DNA of 64,000 nucleotides. It comes from Unio delphinus. Lineage: Eukaryota; Mollusca; Bivalvia; Unionida; Unionidae. The notes below the pieces were generated by a model. That model had not been told where the DNA came from, searched no databases, and was given only the letters and a program-made list of their open reading frames with translations. Below are positions 10,549 through 25,054 of the stretch, piece by piece (the stretch's first letter is position 1; the number at the start of each line of letters is the position of its first letter). A program made the translations under genes and the position numbers. The stretch is from positions 2,762,501 to 2,826,500 of the forward strand of contig JAQISU010000058.1 of the NCBI GenBank assembly GCA_029339505.1. The letters are read 5' to 3'.

Positions 10549-11361
10549 TGAGTTCAAGGATGGCCTGAAATACCACCCCGACGAGAAACCGTTGACTTAC
10601 CACGTGAACCAAAAAGATCTGATTATGTTTCAACTAAGGAGGATTATCACGGTTATATAACAGTGGGACCTATAAGTAAAAGAAATGAAATAAAATATTT
10701 GTTCCCACTATCAGCAGATAATATTTTTTCAGTGTATTTTAGAACGAAAGATTACGATGGTCAGCAATATTATAGGATATATGAACAAAATATTACCAAA
10801 CAATTTACATGGATGAATGAAAGTTTTGAAATTGTTAAAAATCTACTTGTGGCTGAAACTAGTAAACTCCCACCCAATCGAAATGAGGTTATCAAGTACA
10901 TAGAGAGGTGTAACAAAATTATCGCCGACATGGATGAATTCAATTTGAAACTTGTTCAAAATATTAATACTATTGCAGATGAACCGAAAAAGGATTTTGC
11001 AGCAAAGTATCATATACGCGTAGAAGATATCCTTGATTTTAAGTTTCCGGAATATAACGCCCCAACATTAAGAAAATCTCTCAATGATGCCATCGATGAT
11101 GGTTTCAAAAGGATTCATGGAAGCTACCAAAATAAATCTCGAAAGATCAAATCAAGCCCAGCAGGTATATATTTTTTGTACTCATTTGCACCAACAGCTC
11201 CTCCAGGATTTCTAATAATTGAAGATCCAACTAATCCGGTTTATATTCGATGTCATAATAATTCATTAACGAGAATTAATTTTAAACTCACTGACCAATC
11301 CAATAATTTTATTGATTTACGAGGAGAGGTTTCACAAATCAGTCTGTATGTGAAATCCTAA
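10549..11361 (+). pseudogene. Penton-like/virion-like protein, C-terminal piece
   Basis: This is one of the longest uninterrupted frames in the window apart from the DDE locus (about 270 codons from a stop at about 10546 to the TAA at 11359-11361; the first candidate start is a GTG at 10663). The N-terminal part has PREPKRSDYV; the middle is helical and charged. The last 70 residues (PPGFLIIEDPTNPVY, then LTRINFKLTDQ and IDLRGE) form a beta-rich tail repeated almost exactly at 55799-56000 on the minus strand. A tail of the form 'I-x-R-I-x-F-x-L-x-D...DLRGE' is what I recall at the end of the penton-like family. The middle helical stretch is not something I recognise. It follows the N-terminal piece with a small gap and probably belonged to the same gene. 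No complete gene can be read. Confidence 0.5.
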
Positions 11362-11765
11362 GTAGTTTTACCATAACAATTTGTCTCCACACCACCATCG
11401 ACGCCGGGTCTGTAGCGTAAGAAACCGAAACCATTTCTCTTCTTTTTTGTCTGCGAATTTTGAAATTCGTTTTAGACTGATCTAAATATATTCGATCCAC
11501 AAGACAGATCAAACTTACAAGTATATTTTACGGGGATTTTATCAGTCGTTGATCCGAAAGGATATATTTAACGATACAGTGGTAACTTGTTAAGTGTCAG
11601 AGAATTAAGGTGCACTCTTAGGAACATTATATCCTTTAAATATGGCATCTGTTTAACCATCTTAGTGAAGAAGCCTTTGTCACTTTATAATAAAGGTAAT
11701 GCTGTTCAATGCCAAAGATACAAAGTTATTCAGAATATAAAACAGTTGGTTTAGCTTTAGCTTTC
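11362..11765. other. 3' flank of the penton-like gene
   Basis: The first roughly 110 bp match the sequence downstream of the second copy (minus strand, 55800 down to about 55690). Shared landmarks are GTAGTTTTACCATAACAA, TTTGTCTCC and GCCGGGTCTGT. The element therefore extends beyond the reading frame in both copies. After that nothing is recognised. Confidence 0.6.
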
Positions 11766-11935
11766 AGTTGTTAGGAGTTTGACGAAAGACAAGTACGATA
11801 TGTCAGGGGTTTGACGAAAGACAAGTACGATATGTCAGGGGCTTGACGAAAGACAAGTACGAGGTGTCAGGGGTTTGACGAAAAACAGGTACGAATTGTC
11901 AGGGGTTTGACGAAAGACAAGTACGAATGTCATTC
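11766..11935. repeat. 32-bp minisatellite, about five copies
   Basis: The unit GGGTTTGACGAAAGACAAG plus TACGATATGTCAG is repeated with small variants. Confidence 0.9.
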
Positions 11936-13426
11936 AACATCCTAACGACTTTCGAATCTTTGCAAACATATCTTCAGACAATTTAAGAAATTAAATTGTA
12001 CACAGTCGAATAACTTGGTTAATTTGGCCTTCTTCAGCTTCGAGCGTCGAGATAAGTAAACTATTGAATGCAGATCAGTGAGTTTGTGTCTCTGTACCTT
12101 AAAGGTCAAAGGTCGTACCATTCACGACGTTTATTTGAGCACACTCGATACCTTTCTAGAAAGAGGGGTGGCCTTGATGTGCTTTAAATATCTCCTTGAT
12201 AGTAAAGTACTTGCCAAACCCTTTTCTTTTATTCGATTGCTTTTCATGCGAGTTCATCAGCTTTGCATATCTTGCACCCAAGTAATTCTGCTTTGCTTTC
12301 AGGTCCGTGGGTTAAGCCCTCTCTTTCATTATCTCTTTAGTAAGCAGGTCTTATGTTCAACGTATTGATATAATGTATACCGCTGACACGGGTCATGTCG
12401 CTTCTCTTCACCTAAAGGATAATTCAAGTTCCTATTCACTTCTTTCCCATTTAGGCTTCTGGGAAATTATCCGGCAGTTACCGAAAAGGATGAACTGCGT
12501 CACAATGTTGTCAGGGGAAATCAATTTGCCCATAGTTTAAGCAATATGACGCATGTTAGTATGGAAAGTCTGTCGAGCATGAAAGGCGTGGATAGTGCCA
12601 GTATTCGGGCCACTCAGGTCACATTCAGTTTAGAAATTATACATAAACAGACTAGGCTATGTGCAGATTTATCACATTAAAGATTTCCATTATATAAATC
12701 AGATGGGGAGGGGTGATTTGGATTTTTAACCTAGCTTTAACAATGTTTCAGTCATATCGCTTGGATCTCTTTGGAATTTCTACCCTGCCTTGCTTCTCAA
12801 GACTCGCTAAATGTGACACAATCACTTCAATTCATATTCTCCCTTTTCATCTCCTTTCCATTTTAATTAGTGCTTCATGGCCTGAACTCCACATGCAATT
12901 TATTAGTAGTAATTGTTGTAGTAGTAGTAGTAATTGTTAATTAGTTTCAATTAATGTATTTCCAAACATATTAGAATATATATCGGCTCTTTTGAATTTT
13001 GAAAATTGACACTTCTAGCGGACTTCTAGCGGTTTGTACATTAGTAAATCTTACCTGAAACTTGTCACAGTAACTTGGAAGAGATCCAGCCTTTATATGT
13101 GGAAAATCTTGGCGAAAGCTTTCTGTATCTAAATCTCCAAAATAAATCTCTAGTGTCATCAGTGATTCGATCATTTAACAAGAAAATAGCCAAATATGTG
13201 CATGGTATGACATTTTTTTTCTTTTCAGTACAAGATTGATTTGCTCTATAAATTATTAACACTTGTGAATAGCTCTACCCGCTCAGGTAACTGAACTACT
13301 CTTGCATGAGAACAAGCGGTGATGTTAAAACCTGAACAACCGGTTAAGCTTGTGACCCAGCAATAAAAAGATTTTTTTGTCCAGCAATATCACAGCATGG
13401 TAATAGTAGTGATTATGCATCTTGAA

Positions 13427-13432
<6 letters not shown>
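11936..13432. other. Unassigned sequence with one SINE fragment
   Basis: I see no gene. Open frames here lack family features and start or stop without splice support. Confidence 0.45.
12695..12775 (-). repeat. SINE family A, tail fragment
   Basis: GATTTGGATTTTTAACCTAG and TTTCAGTCATATCGCT match the tail-proximal part of the copies at 2.8 and 34.1 kb. The rest of the element is absent. Confidence 0.6.

Positions 13433-13522
<90 letters not shown>
13432..13522. repeat. (AT)n microsatellite
   Basis: A pure AT run of about 90 bp. Confidence 0.97.
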
Positions 13523-13525
<3 letters not shown>

Positions 13526-13896
13526 ATTAGCCTGAGCGCCATCGATTCTTAATGAGTCTTTTTCAAAGGCAAGTACAAAGCATACAAAGCATATACAAGG
13601 CAAACGAATAAAACATAAAAACCGTTGTATTTGCAAAACTTTGCATGTCTGTTTATATAGTAAAAAATCCAATACGTTTCGACTAGCCTATTTCCACACC
13701 TTGCGAACTCTTATTCACCAATAAGTCGATGAGTCTTAACGACAAATGTTGTTTTATGTAAATTTATGCAAATTATATACTGGTAATGTCCTTGTTAAAG
13801 TTGCAATTATAGGCTACTAAGCAAATTTACAGATATATATTTTTTTTAATATGTCGGCTGCAAAAGACAATTTTATATGTGCATGTATTTCTTTTT

Positions 13897-15000
13897 CTAG
13901 TCTTCTTGTTTTAAACCGCTTGGTTTCAGTGTTCTAAGGCGGCGTTTCCAGTAAGATTCCTTTTCTTTATTGGACTCAGAAATCCATTTGCGGTTGTGAG
14001 CATTTGCAATAAATAATAGTAAGTGTTATATCACTGAAGGTGTGGCCAGGGAAGGAAAAATGTTCTGCGATGGGGCTTCTGTACAGCTTCTTTGTCATCC
14101 AATTAGATCTATCACAGTTGGTCCTTGTGTGTAGTTTTTCAGTTTCTCCAACATACTGAACGCTACAGATATTAACATGTGATGGAAGATATTACATTCT
14201 CTGTTTAGCGAGATTTGGTTGGACCATGTATTTTTATTTTTGCTCTTTTCACTGTGCTAGAAAATGTTCTAATCTCTATCAAATGTTGACAGGCTTTGCA
14301 TATTTTATCGCCACAGGGCCTAGATTGACTAGGGTGGTCTTGGTTAGTGATTGGCGTTAGCTTCACCCTGACTAGGTTGTCCTTGAGGTGTTTGGTCTCC
14401 GGTATGCTACTGCAGGTTCGTACGGGAGGATTATCTTTAGTACGTCCAATGATTATACGATGGGCCAGTCTTTATCGATGCTTTTATTTATTTTGGTGTT
14501 GTCTGGCTGGTAGGTAAGGATAAATGGTATAATATCAGCCCTTTCCTTCTTTCCATATTTAGTATGTCATCGAGGTTTGTTTGTTTAGCCTTTTGGGTTG
14601 CCTCCGCAATCAAATCTTTGTCATGGTCTCGGTAATTTATACGTTTAGATAGCACTTCAGACCCTTTTAAGAACATTTTATCGGCGGAGCAAATTATGCG
14701 AATCCTTGAATCCTCAGTGCCTGTCTATGGGATATTCCTAATACGGTGTTTTGAATGCCAGTTGGTTGCGAGTTAATACTGGTGATTATCGTTTGGTATC
14801 GAGTACATGTCTGTATGAAGTTTGTTTTAAACCTGGTTCGTTGTTGTGTCCAGGAAAACGCGGTTTGAGTTGGAGACTTCAGCTGTGAATTTTATTGAAG
14901 GATGGAAGTTGTTTGCCTTTGAGATGAAATCATATAGACTGTCTCTTCCATGTTGCCACTTCATTTCAATATCATCGATATGAGCGTACTCACTGGATGG
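13897..15000 (-). mobile_element. Penelope-like element, C-terminal RT half plus GIY-YIG-type domain, degenerate
   Basis: Read on the minus strand from 15000 down, the first motif is HIDDIEMKW (RT catalytic motif, usually YIDDI). It is followed by [17 protein letters not shown] and FLDTT, which are typical of Penelope-like reverse transcriptases. Further on come the linker with ATQKAKQTNLDDIL, the zinc/GIY-YIG segment (GPVAIKYAKP in decayed form, TENVIY) and the end motif RRLRTLKPSGLKQED with a stop at 13897-13899. Penelope-like elements copy themselves by target-primed reverse transcription using the linked endonuclease. Several stops and frameshifts show that this copy is dead. The preceding RT half is missing on this strand but is present in inverted orientation at 15083-15459. 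Confidence 0.8.
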
Positions 15001-15082
15001 TGTAAGTTCAAACGATGATTACAGCTGACCCTTCAGTTTTCCCGTAAAAAATATTAGCATGCAAAGAGAAATCTGGAAACAA

Positions 15083-15459
15083 AGAAACCCGGGCAGACCT
15101 ATAATCTCCGGTACCGGGCATACCACAGAATGGATATAAGAATATTTAAATCATTTTATGAGACCATATGTTCACAAATTACCATAATACATTTAGGACA
15201 CGAGATTTTACCTCATGAAACGCAAAGCAAGTGAACCATTACTGCCAGATACATTGTTTATTTCCTTAGATGTCATATGTTTATATACGAACATACCGCA
15301 TAACGAAGGGATACGGGCGTGTAGAGAAGCATGAAAAACATGAACTATTGACCATACATCCACACGCTTCATAGTCCGACTCCAGGAACTAGATCTAAAA
15401 GTCTATAACTTTGAATTTATTGAAGAAAACTACCTCCAAATAAATGGAACTGCAATGGG
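15083..15459 (+). mobile_element. Penelope-like RT, N-terminal half, inverted relative to the rest
   Basis: On the plus strand the frame reads NPGRPIISGTGHTTEWI, then (after stops) LDVICLYTNIPHNEGIRACR and NFEFIEENYLQINGTAMG. These are the RT motifs 'RPIISG', 'LDV-x-SLYTNIPH-x-EGI' and 'NFEFN...YLQ-x-x-GTAMG' in order. The match stops abruptly after GTAMG, just where the next motif (the YIDD region) should follow. That motif is found on the opposite strand at 15000. It is either one element with an internal inversion or two pieces side by side. Confidence 0.8.
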
Positions 15460-16067
15460 TTAAAATAAAGTGGACACTCCTCGATTTCTAAGTCAATAAG
15501 AGTGTTTTCCAGAATCCGCAAGGGTTGAAATAGGATTGTTGGAACATAGTGGATTTGAAAGATTAATTCCTGTATAAAAAGCCATGTAATGGTTTGAAAA
15601 CACGGAGGGGCGTTTGTTGTTTTTATTTGTCTGTCTATGTTTTGTACTTGCCTTTGGAAATGGCTCATTAAGAGTCGAAAGCGCTTAGGCTTGTTAGATA
15701 CTAGTGTACTAGTTTTTCACTGTTTGTAGTCAGTTTATCAGTTTATTGCATTAATCTTAATCAATCCCTGACAGACGTGATCTCTTGCTGGATCCAGTGC
15801 ACTTGAAAAGACTGTTATTCGCCAAATGATTTGTATTATATATATATATAGATCAGAAGGTTTAAAACCAGTATTGTATGTTGCTATACCAGTTTGCAAT
15901 AGATAGTTACAAATTGAGGTAATATGATGCCTACCCATCCGTATCAAATGCTATAATTGTACATGACGTGGTGTTTTGGAAACGCCAAGATAATGAGATG
16001 TATTTGTGGATAGCTGCATTTATAAGCCCCGTGTCTTTTTTGTTGTTTTCTGTATCCATCAGATCCA
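15460..16067. other. Flank of the Penelope-like element, nothing firm
   Basis: An 83-codon open frame on the minus strand (15417-15668) overlaps the RT piece and has no recognised motif. The rest is unassigned. Confidence 0.4.
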
Positions 16068-16068
16068 A

Positions 16069-16148
16069 AACTTGTCCAATTTGTATAGGGACACGTTTCG
16101 GATTGCAAAACTTGTCCAGTTTGTATAGAGACACGTTTCGGATTGCAA
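16069..16148. repeat. 40-bp tandem duplication
   Basis: Two adjacent 40-bp copies (ACTTGTCCA, then ACACGTTTCGGATTGCAAA) differ at two positions. Confidence 0.9.
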
Positions 16149-16690
16149 AACGTCTCCCCAAATGATCATTGATATCAGAGCTGAAGAAGGATTTATCTTT
16201 ATAGTAGACGCACTACTTAAGAAAAACCAACATGTCCTCCCATATTAGGTATTACAATCATTTGTGATATAAGAAAAATCCATGGACGTCTGATACTCTA
16301 ACCAGCTCAGTACCAATACCAAAATGCAGCCTTGTCAATATTTATACGGTACAAGAGACCCCAAAACATTATCTGCATCATGTACAATTTAGAAGGAAAG
16401 AAATTTAAAGAAAAAACTGTTTTCATTTGTTTAGTAATTATGTTCATATTCTTTATTTCTTTTTAAAATTCTCCAACAGACTTTCTAAAGAATAAAACTT
16501 GTTGCGATTCCACACCTCAATAAATATCACTCTTTACACGAAGGACACGAATTAATCGACATAAAGTGTCGATTCTCGCTATCTGTGGATATGGTCATAC
16601 ATTCACATGCGAGCTATTATTCTCATTGCTGATGGAAAAACCTACCCGTTTGTACAGTAGCAATTAATTGCTGTATATTTCTTAATAAGT
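16149..16690. other. Unassigned sequence
   Basis: No gene or repeat recognised upstream of the LINE remnant. Confidence 0.45.
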
Positions 16691-16691
16691 G

Positions 16692-18082
16692 CGGCTTCAG
16701 AGCATACATGTCAACGACAGATGTGATATGCTCCCTCCGACAACTACAAAAGAAGAGCAGAGAGCAAGGTCAGCCACTCTGCATGATGTTCATCGACCTG
16801 ACCAACGCATTCGACCTGGTCAGCAGGTAGAGTCTATTTGAACTTCTCAGTAAGATATGTTGCCCTCTCCAAAAAAGAATCTTCAGCATGAAAATGTCTT
16901 TCCATGCCGATATGAAATAATCCTATATGATGGATCCCAATAATAAAAGTCCTTCCCAATTAATCTAGGCGTGAAACAAGGCTGCGTGCTGGCACCGACC
17001 ATTTTCGGGATCTTCTTCTCCCTGCTCCTGTCGTACGCGTTCGATTCGTCCATTGATGGCGTACATTTGCATTCCAGGTCCGACGGGAGGCTGTTCAATC
17101 TGGCACGACTACGCTCGAAGACCAGGTGAGGTGGGTGCTCATCAATTAGATGCTCTTTGCAGATAAAGTGTCTCTTGTAACCTACGCACAGAATGCCCTT
17201 CAGAGACCTGGAGACAGTTTCGCCCATGCCTGCTAGCATTGTGGGCTCACCATCAACCGGAAAATATAAACGTCAACGTGTAAGATATCACAATATCCCC
17301 TTCCATCAAAATTGATGCTGTCAACCTGGAAGCAGTCAACAACTTTACTTACCTGGGGTCAACAATCAACAACAATCTCTCTTGAAGTGGAGCTGGACAG
17401 AAGGCTTGGAAAGGCAAACACTGTCATGGCACGACTAACGAAGAAAGTGTGGGGCAAAAGAACGCGCTGACAGAGCACACCAGATACAAATCTACTAGGC
17501 CTGCATTATCAGCTCCCTTCTATATGGACGTGAGAGCTAGATGACCTAAATGAGGTAAAACCGCCATCTCAACTCCTTCTAAATAAGGTGCATAAAACGC
17601 ATCCTGAAAATCAGCTGCCATTCCCCACAGCGAAATCCTGAGTGTGCAAGTATCCTCAGCGTGTATCCCCTGCTGAGCAAACGCCGCGTGCGATGCATGG
17701 AAGATTGGGGGCTGCCCAAGGACATCCTATATGGACAGCTGACCATTATCACACTATTACCAGAAGAGTCGGCCGCCCCTTACTCCCTTTCAAGGATGTG
17801 TGCAAGAGTGACATGAAGGCATTCGACATTTCAGCTAATGGCTGGAAAGTGCTGCCCGAAAACCGAGACACCTGCAGAATGACGGTAAGCAAGGGCATTC
17901 CCGTCGCTGATGCGAGGAGAATTCAGCTGGCGGCAGAGAATCGTGAGAGACAGAAGAGCGCGGAAGCTACCCCAGAAACTCAGACTTCCCAGTATGTCTG
18001 CACCAACTGCACCAAAACCCCAGAGACTGTCAACACTCCAAGGGCGCTCTTCACATGGACTCTTAAGTATGAGCCGCAGTGA
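16692..18082 (+). mobile_element. Non-LTR retrotransposon (RTE-like LINE), RT to C-terminus, degenerate
   Basis: Plus-strand frames give GFRAYMSTTDVICSLRQLQ and FIDLTNAFDLV (RT motif A). A GVKQGCVLAPTIFGIF-like stretch near 16970 and LFADK, a mutated form of the FADD catalytic box, follow near 17155. The C-terminal part (17642-18082, 146 codons) begins near EYPQRVSPAEQ, contains GRPLLPFKDVCKSDMK, and ends with a Cys-containing tail (YVCTNC). This is the usual ending of a LINE type common in marine invertebrates and fishes. Several frame changes and the lost catalytic Asp show that it is inactive. The endonuclease domain is missing, so it is 5'-truncated as is typical. The clade name is tentative. 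Confidence 0.8.
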
Positions 18083-18325
18083 TGATGACACTATGCAGCA
18101 CATTAAGAAGATAACAGAGAAAACCTTAGTTAGACAATAGACCACGCAACTGAATTTATTTGCGAGTTTAATTCAGGGGACACACAAATTTCAACATTGC
18201 TGCATAACTTTAAGTTACTATAAAAACGAACACGATGTCGTTGGTAGGATCTTGTTATACGTTATAGCCAAACCATTAACCGTTTAACTTTTTGTCAGAT
18301 ACAGACAAATGATATGTAGTATTAG

Positions 18326-18537
<212 letters not shown>

Positions 18538-19415
18538 GAAAGGGTGCAGGTCTAGTATGGTGTATGGTGTGTCCTTGACAAATTGCACTATTCTGCATTT
18601 GCCTCCATAGTTCAATCACTTTTGATTTTGCGCAAGAAACATCAAACTAAACCAAATCCAATGGGATAAGAAAATAATAATGATAAAGATCTGCATTTAG
18701 CAAGGAGCCATGAGTGCTGAGCACTAGAATCCCTATCAGTCAATTGGTTTAGTGGAGGTATAGAATTTGCAGGGATGGCATTCTTTATAAAGGTCCGAAG
18801 GAAACGTTAATTTGAAGTCTACAGGGAAATTATACGGGCTGGATATGGTTCTAATTCGGATCTCCCGAATGCTACCTAACTTACCTATCAAACAGCCCAT
18901 GCAGTCAATTTCCCTGCCTTCCTTAACGACACATTTTAGGATTAAATGCTCTCACACTTGAAAAGGGCTTTAAATGGCCGATCCCCTACTGCAGCCACCA
19001 ATGTCAAGGGACAATGTGTAAGGTCAAACCAAGTATGGAGCTCGAATACATCGAACGCAATGCCCTCTAAAAAGTGGCTAAGCAATTCGATGTCACATTC
19101 ACCCACCATTGCCGCACTGTCACATTCACCCACCAGTGCCGCAAGGTAAACTGGAACACCTTACGGCTACAACAATTGAAAAAGGCTAAGTATATATAAT
19201 GTCCAATGCAGCACGTGCATACACTATTATTTCAAAGGGTTAATGACATCAGGGAATAACCTAAGATAGTCCAAAATAAAATAACAGTCCTATGTGCAGA
19301 AATAGAAGGTTGAATACATAATGTTAGCGTAAGCGAGCTACAGTACTCGACCTAATATCATGCTTCGGTAAATTGTAATGCCTTACAAGATAAAGTTGGT
19401 GTGCAGAAGTGTGCA
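18538..19415. other. Unassigned sequence
   Basis: A short tandem duplication of a 20-bp phrase (ATTCACCCACCA-type) lies near 19100-19135. Otherwise nothing is recognised. Confidence 0.45.
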
Positions 19416-19418
19416 GGA

Positions 19419-20582
<1,164 letters not shown>

Positions 20583-20800
20583 TTTTCAGCATAAGACACT
20601 CTGTACATGGCAGCTAGCATCAACGAGGAGGAAAACCCCGGGAAAACCACAGAAATTACCTACCCACGAGAAGCTACTGGCAAGCTTTCTCACATACCCA
20701 CATTGGCTGAACCTGATATTTGAACCCACGCAGACAGAGGTGAGATGGCAATGATCCGTAACAGGGAGCGCTTTAAACTTGGGGCAGCTCATTACAGGTG
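20583..20800 (-). repeat. tRNA-derived SINE, family B
   Basis: On the minus strand this block parallels the plus-strand copy at 48535-48775. Shared phrases on the minus strand are GAGCGCT-type head, CATCTCACCTCTGT, GTGGGTTC, TGTGGGTATGTGAGAAAGCT and GCCAGTAGC. The B-box-like sequence is a mutated GGTTCAAAT. It is diverged. Confidence 0.75.
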
Positions 20801-21238
20801 ATTGGTCGAATGATTATTGTAGATCGCATTATCTCGACATTTGCTGACGATAAAATTTACATAAATTATGCAAGCATGGATATGATAGATATGGAAGTTT
20901 TGAACAATATCTGAAGCAAAAGTGATTTCGTACCGTCAAATAGTCCACGTGTCACTGGGCAGAAAGTGCACGGCCAGTATGGGGATCTGGATCTCCCGAA
21001 CGCTAGGGAGGCGCAATACCACAATACTACCGTTATCGAACCGATCCGACGGTCCATGCAAATAACCGTGACACATTTCCATTCTTACCACCGCTACCCT
21101 TTCTGCATTCGAGTCAAAGACTATCCCACCTGATAAATATTGAAACGGCCGATCTCTTCGGTGTCATCAAATGTCGCTGAGTAATATGTGTATGGTTATA
21201 CCACGAGCAGACATAACTCGAAATGCTAGGAATCATAT
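20801..21238. other. Unassigned sequence
   Basis: The phrase GGATCT-x-GATCTCCCGAA near 20985 partly recurs at 18858-18872 and may mark another small repeat. No gene is seen. Confidence 0.35.
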
Positions 21239-21242
21239 TTAA

Positions 21243-21700
21243 GGTCCCTGGCCACATATTAGTGTTCTAACGTGTGATACAATTATAGTCGCAAACAAAA
21301 CGCATTTGTTATGTATGTACACCATAAAAATGTTTCATTAGACTTACAAATCCACTTTTTAAATGAAAATATTAATTCGAAAATCTCCGTTAAAAATCGG
21401 TAGTTTCCGAGTGCTAAAACCGGATATGACGTACATTCATCCCTTCTATATAACTTAGCTATTCACGTGTGTACATTCCCTAAGTAAATGTCCATGTGAT
21501 ATATCTTACAGTTGTGCTTTTGTACAGCAAATATGGTGCACTATGTTGCATATGGATGTAGCCAAAGAAGTGATGGGGGTAAAGATGCTTTCTTTTTCTA
21601 AAATGCCCTGTTTACCAGAAATAAAGTGGATTCAAGCTGTGCGATCGATTATAATTAAGGACGGGAAAGTTGTATTATTAATGCCTGATTATAGTCTATT
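21243..21700 (+). pseudogene. THAP-domain fragment, possibly 5' end of a Kolobok-like transposon
   Basis: An ATG at 21533 opens MVHYVAYGCSQRSDGGKDAF, the classic start of a THAP zinc finger (M-V-x-x-C-x-x-x-x-C type, here with YGCS as the first Cys). That frame then stops. A second frame continues with KMPCLPEIKWIQAVR, which fits the Trp-containing core of the domain. Only about half the domain is present before a 22-bp minisatellite begins. THAP domains bind DNA and occur in host regulators and in P and Kolobok transposases. A TTAA followed by GGTCCCTGG lies at 21239-21251, and a TGACGTA motif sits 184 bp inside it. A TGACGTCA sits at the same distance inside the TTAA element at 30.6 kb. The host versus transposon origin is undecided. 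Confidence 0.55.
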
Positions 21701-21708
21701 TGGCCCAA

Positions 21709-22168
21709 AGACAATTCGGCCAAACTTGAAAGACAATTCGGCCCAACTTGAAAGACAATTCGGCCCAACTTGAAAGGGAATTCGGCCCAACTTGAAAGAC
21801 AATTCGGCCAAACTTGCAAGACAATTCGGCCCAACTTGAAAGACAATTCGGCCCAACTTGAAAGACGATTCGGCCCAACTTGAAAGACAATCAACCCAAC
21901 TTGAAAGTCACTTCGGCCAAACTTGAAAGACAATTCGGCCCAACTTGAAAGACGATTCGGCCCAACTTGAAAGACAATTCGGCCCAACTTGAAAGACAAT
22001 TCGGCCAAACTTGAAAGACAATTCGGCCCAACTTGAAAGACAATTCGGCCCAACTTGAAAGACGATTCGGCCCAACTTGAAAGACAATTCGACCAAACTT
22101 GAAAGACAATTCGGCCCAACTTGAAAGACAATTCGGCCCAACTCGAAAGACAATTCGGCCAAACTTAA
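21709..22168. repeat. 22-bp minisatellite, about 21 copies
   Basis: The unit GACAATTCGGCCCAACTTGA plus AA is repeated with CCAAAC/CCCAAC and GAC/GAA variants. It has no stop in any of the three minus-strand frames, so it gives several long apparent minus-strand frames. I regard these as artefacts. Confidence 0.95.
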
Positions 22169-22391
22169 CAATAGTTTGAACAAGTTTGTTTTCTTCAAAC
22201 AAGAAGTGGATACCAGGATAAAGAATAAATTTAAACAAACAATCTTGATATTATTTACAAATTATAATACTTCGTAACGTTCGTATATCCTGCTCGTTCT
22301 AATGAAAACAGTTATACGTTTTTTTTATGCTAACAAATATTGGCATCTACACAATGACATTCTCAGTTTAGGTCTTTTCGTCAAATTATCA

Positions 22392-22459
22392 ATATTGATT
22401 TCTAAACAATACTATTTAACAGATAATATTGATTTCTAAACAATACTATTTAACAGATA
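22392..22459. repeat. 34-bp tandem duplication
   Basis: Two perfect copies of a 34-bp AT-rich unit (ATATTGATTTCTAAACAA, then TACTATTTAACAGATA). Confidence 0.95.
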
Positions 22460-25020
<2,561 letters not shown>

Positions 25021-25054
25021 AGCAGTGTCTGAATCTCCTGGAGTATGGAAATTC

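Noticed and set aside
12078..12368. A 96-codon plus-strand frame
   Set aside because: Cys/Leu-rich without any family pattern. The neighbourhood is repeats and unassigned sequence.
13897..15730. Search for a hammerhead ribozyme, as some Penelope-like elements carry one
   Set aside because: I found no CTGATGA...GAAA core with flanking helices on either strand of this stretch.
17831..18145. Minus-strand and second plus-strand frames over the RTE-like C-terminus
   Set aside because: Shadows of the LINE frame at 17642-18082.
21655..22238. Long minus-strand frames that look like a repeat protein
   Set aside because: The 22-bp minisatellite has no stop in any minus frame. No start context, splice sites or non-repeat domain supports a gene.
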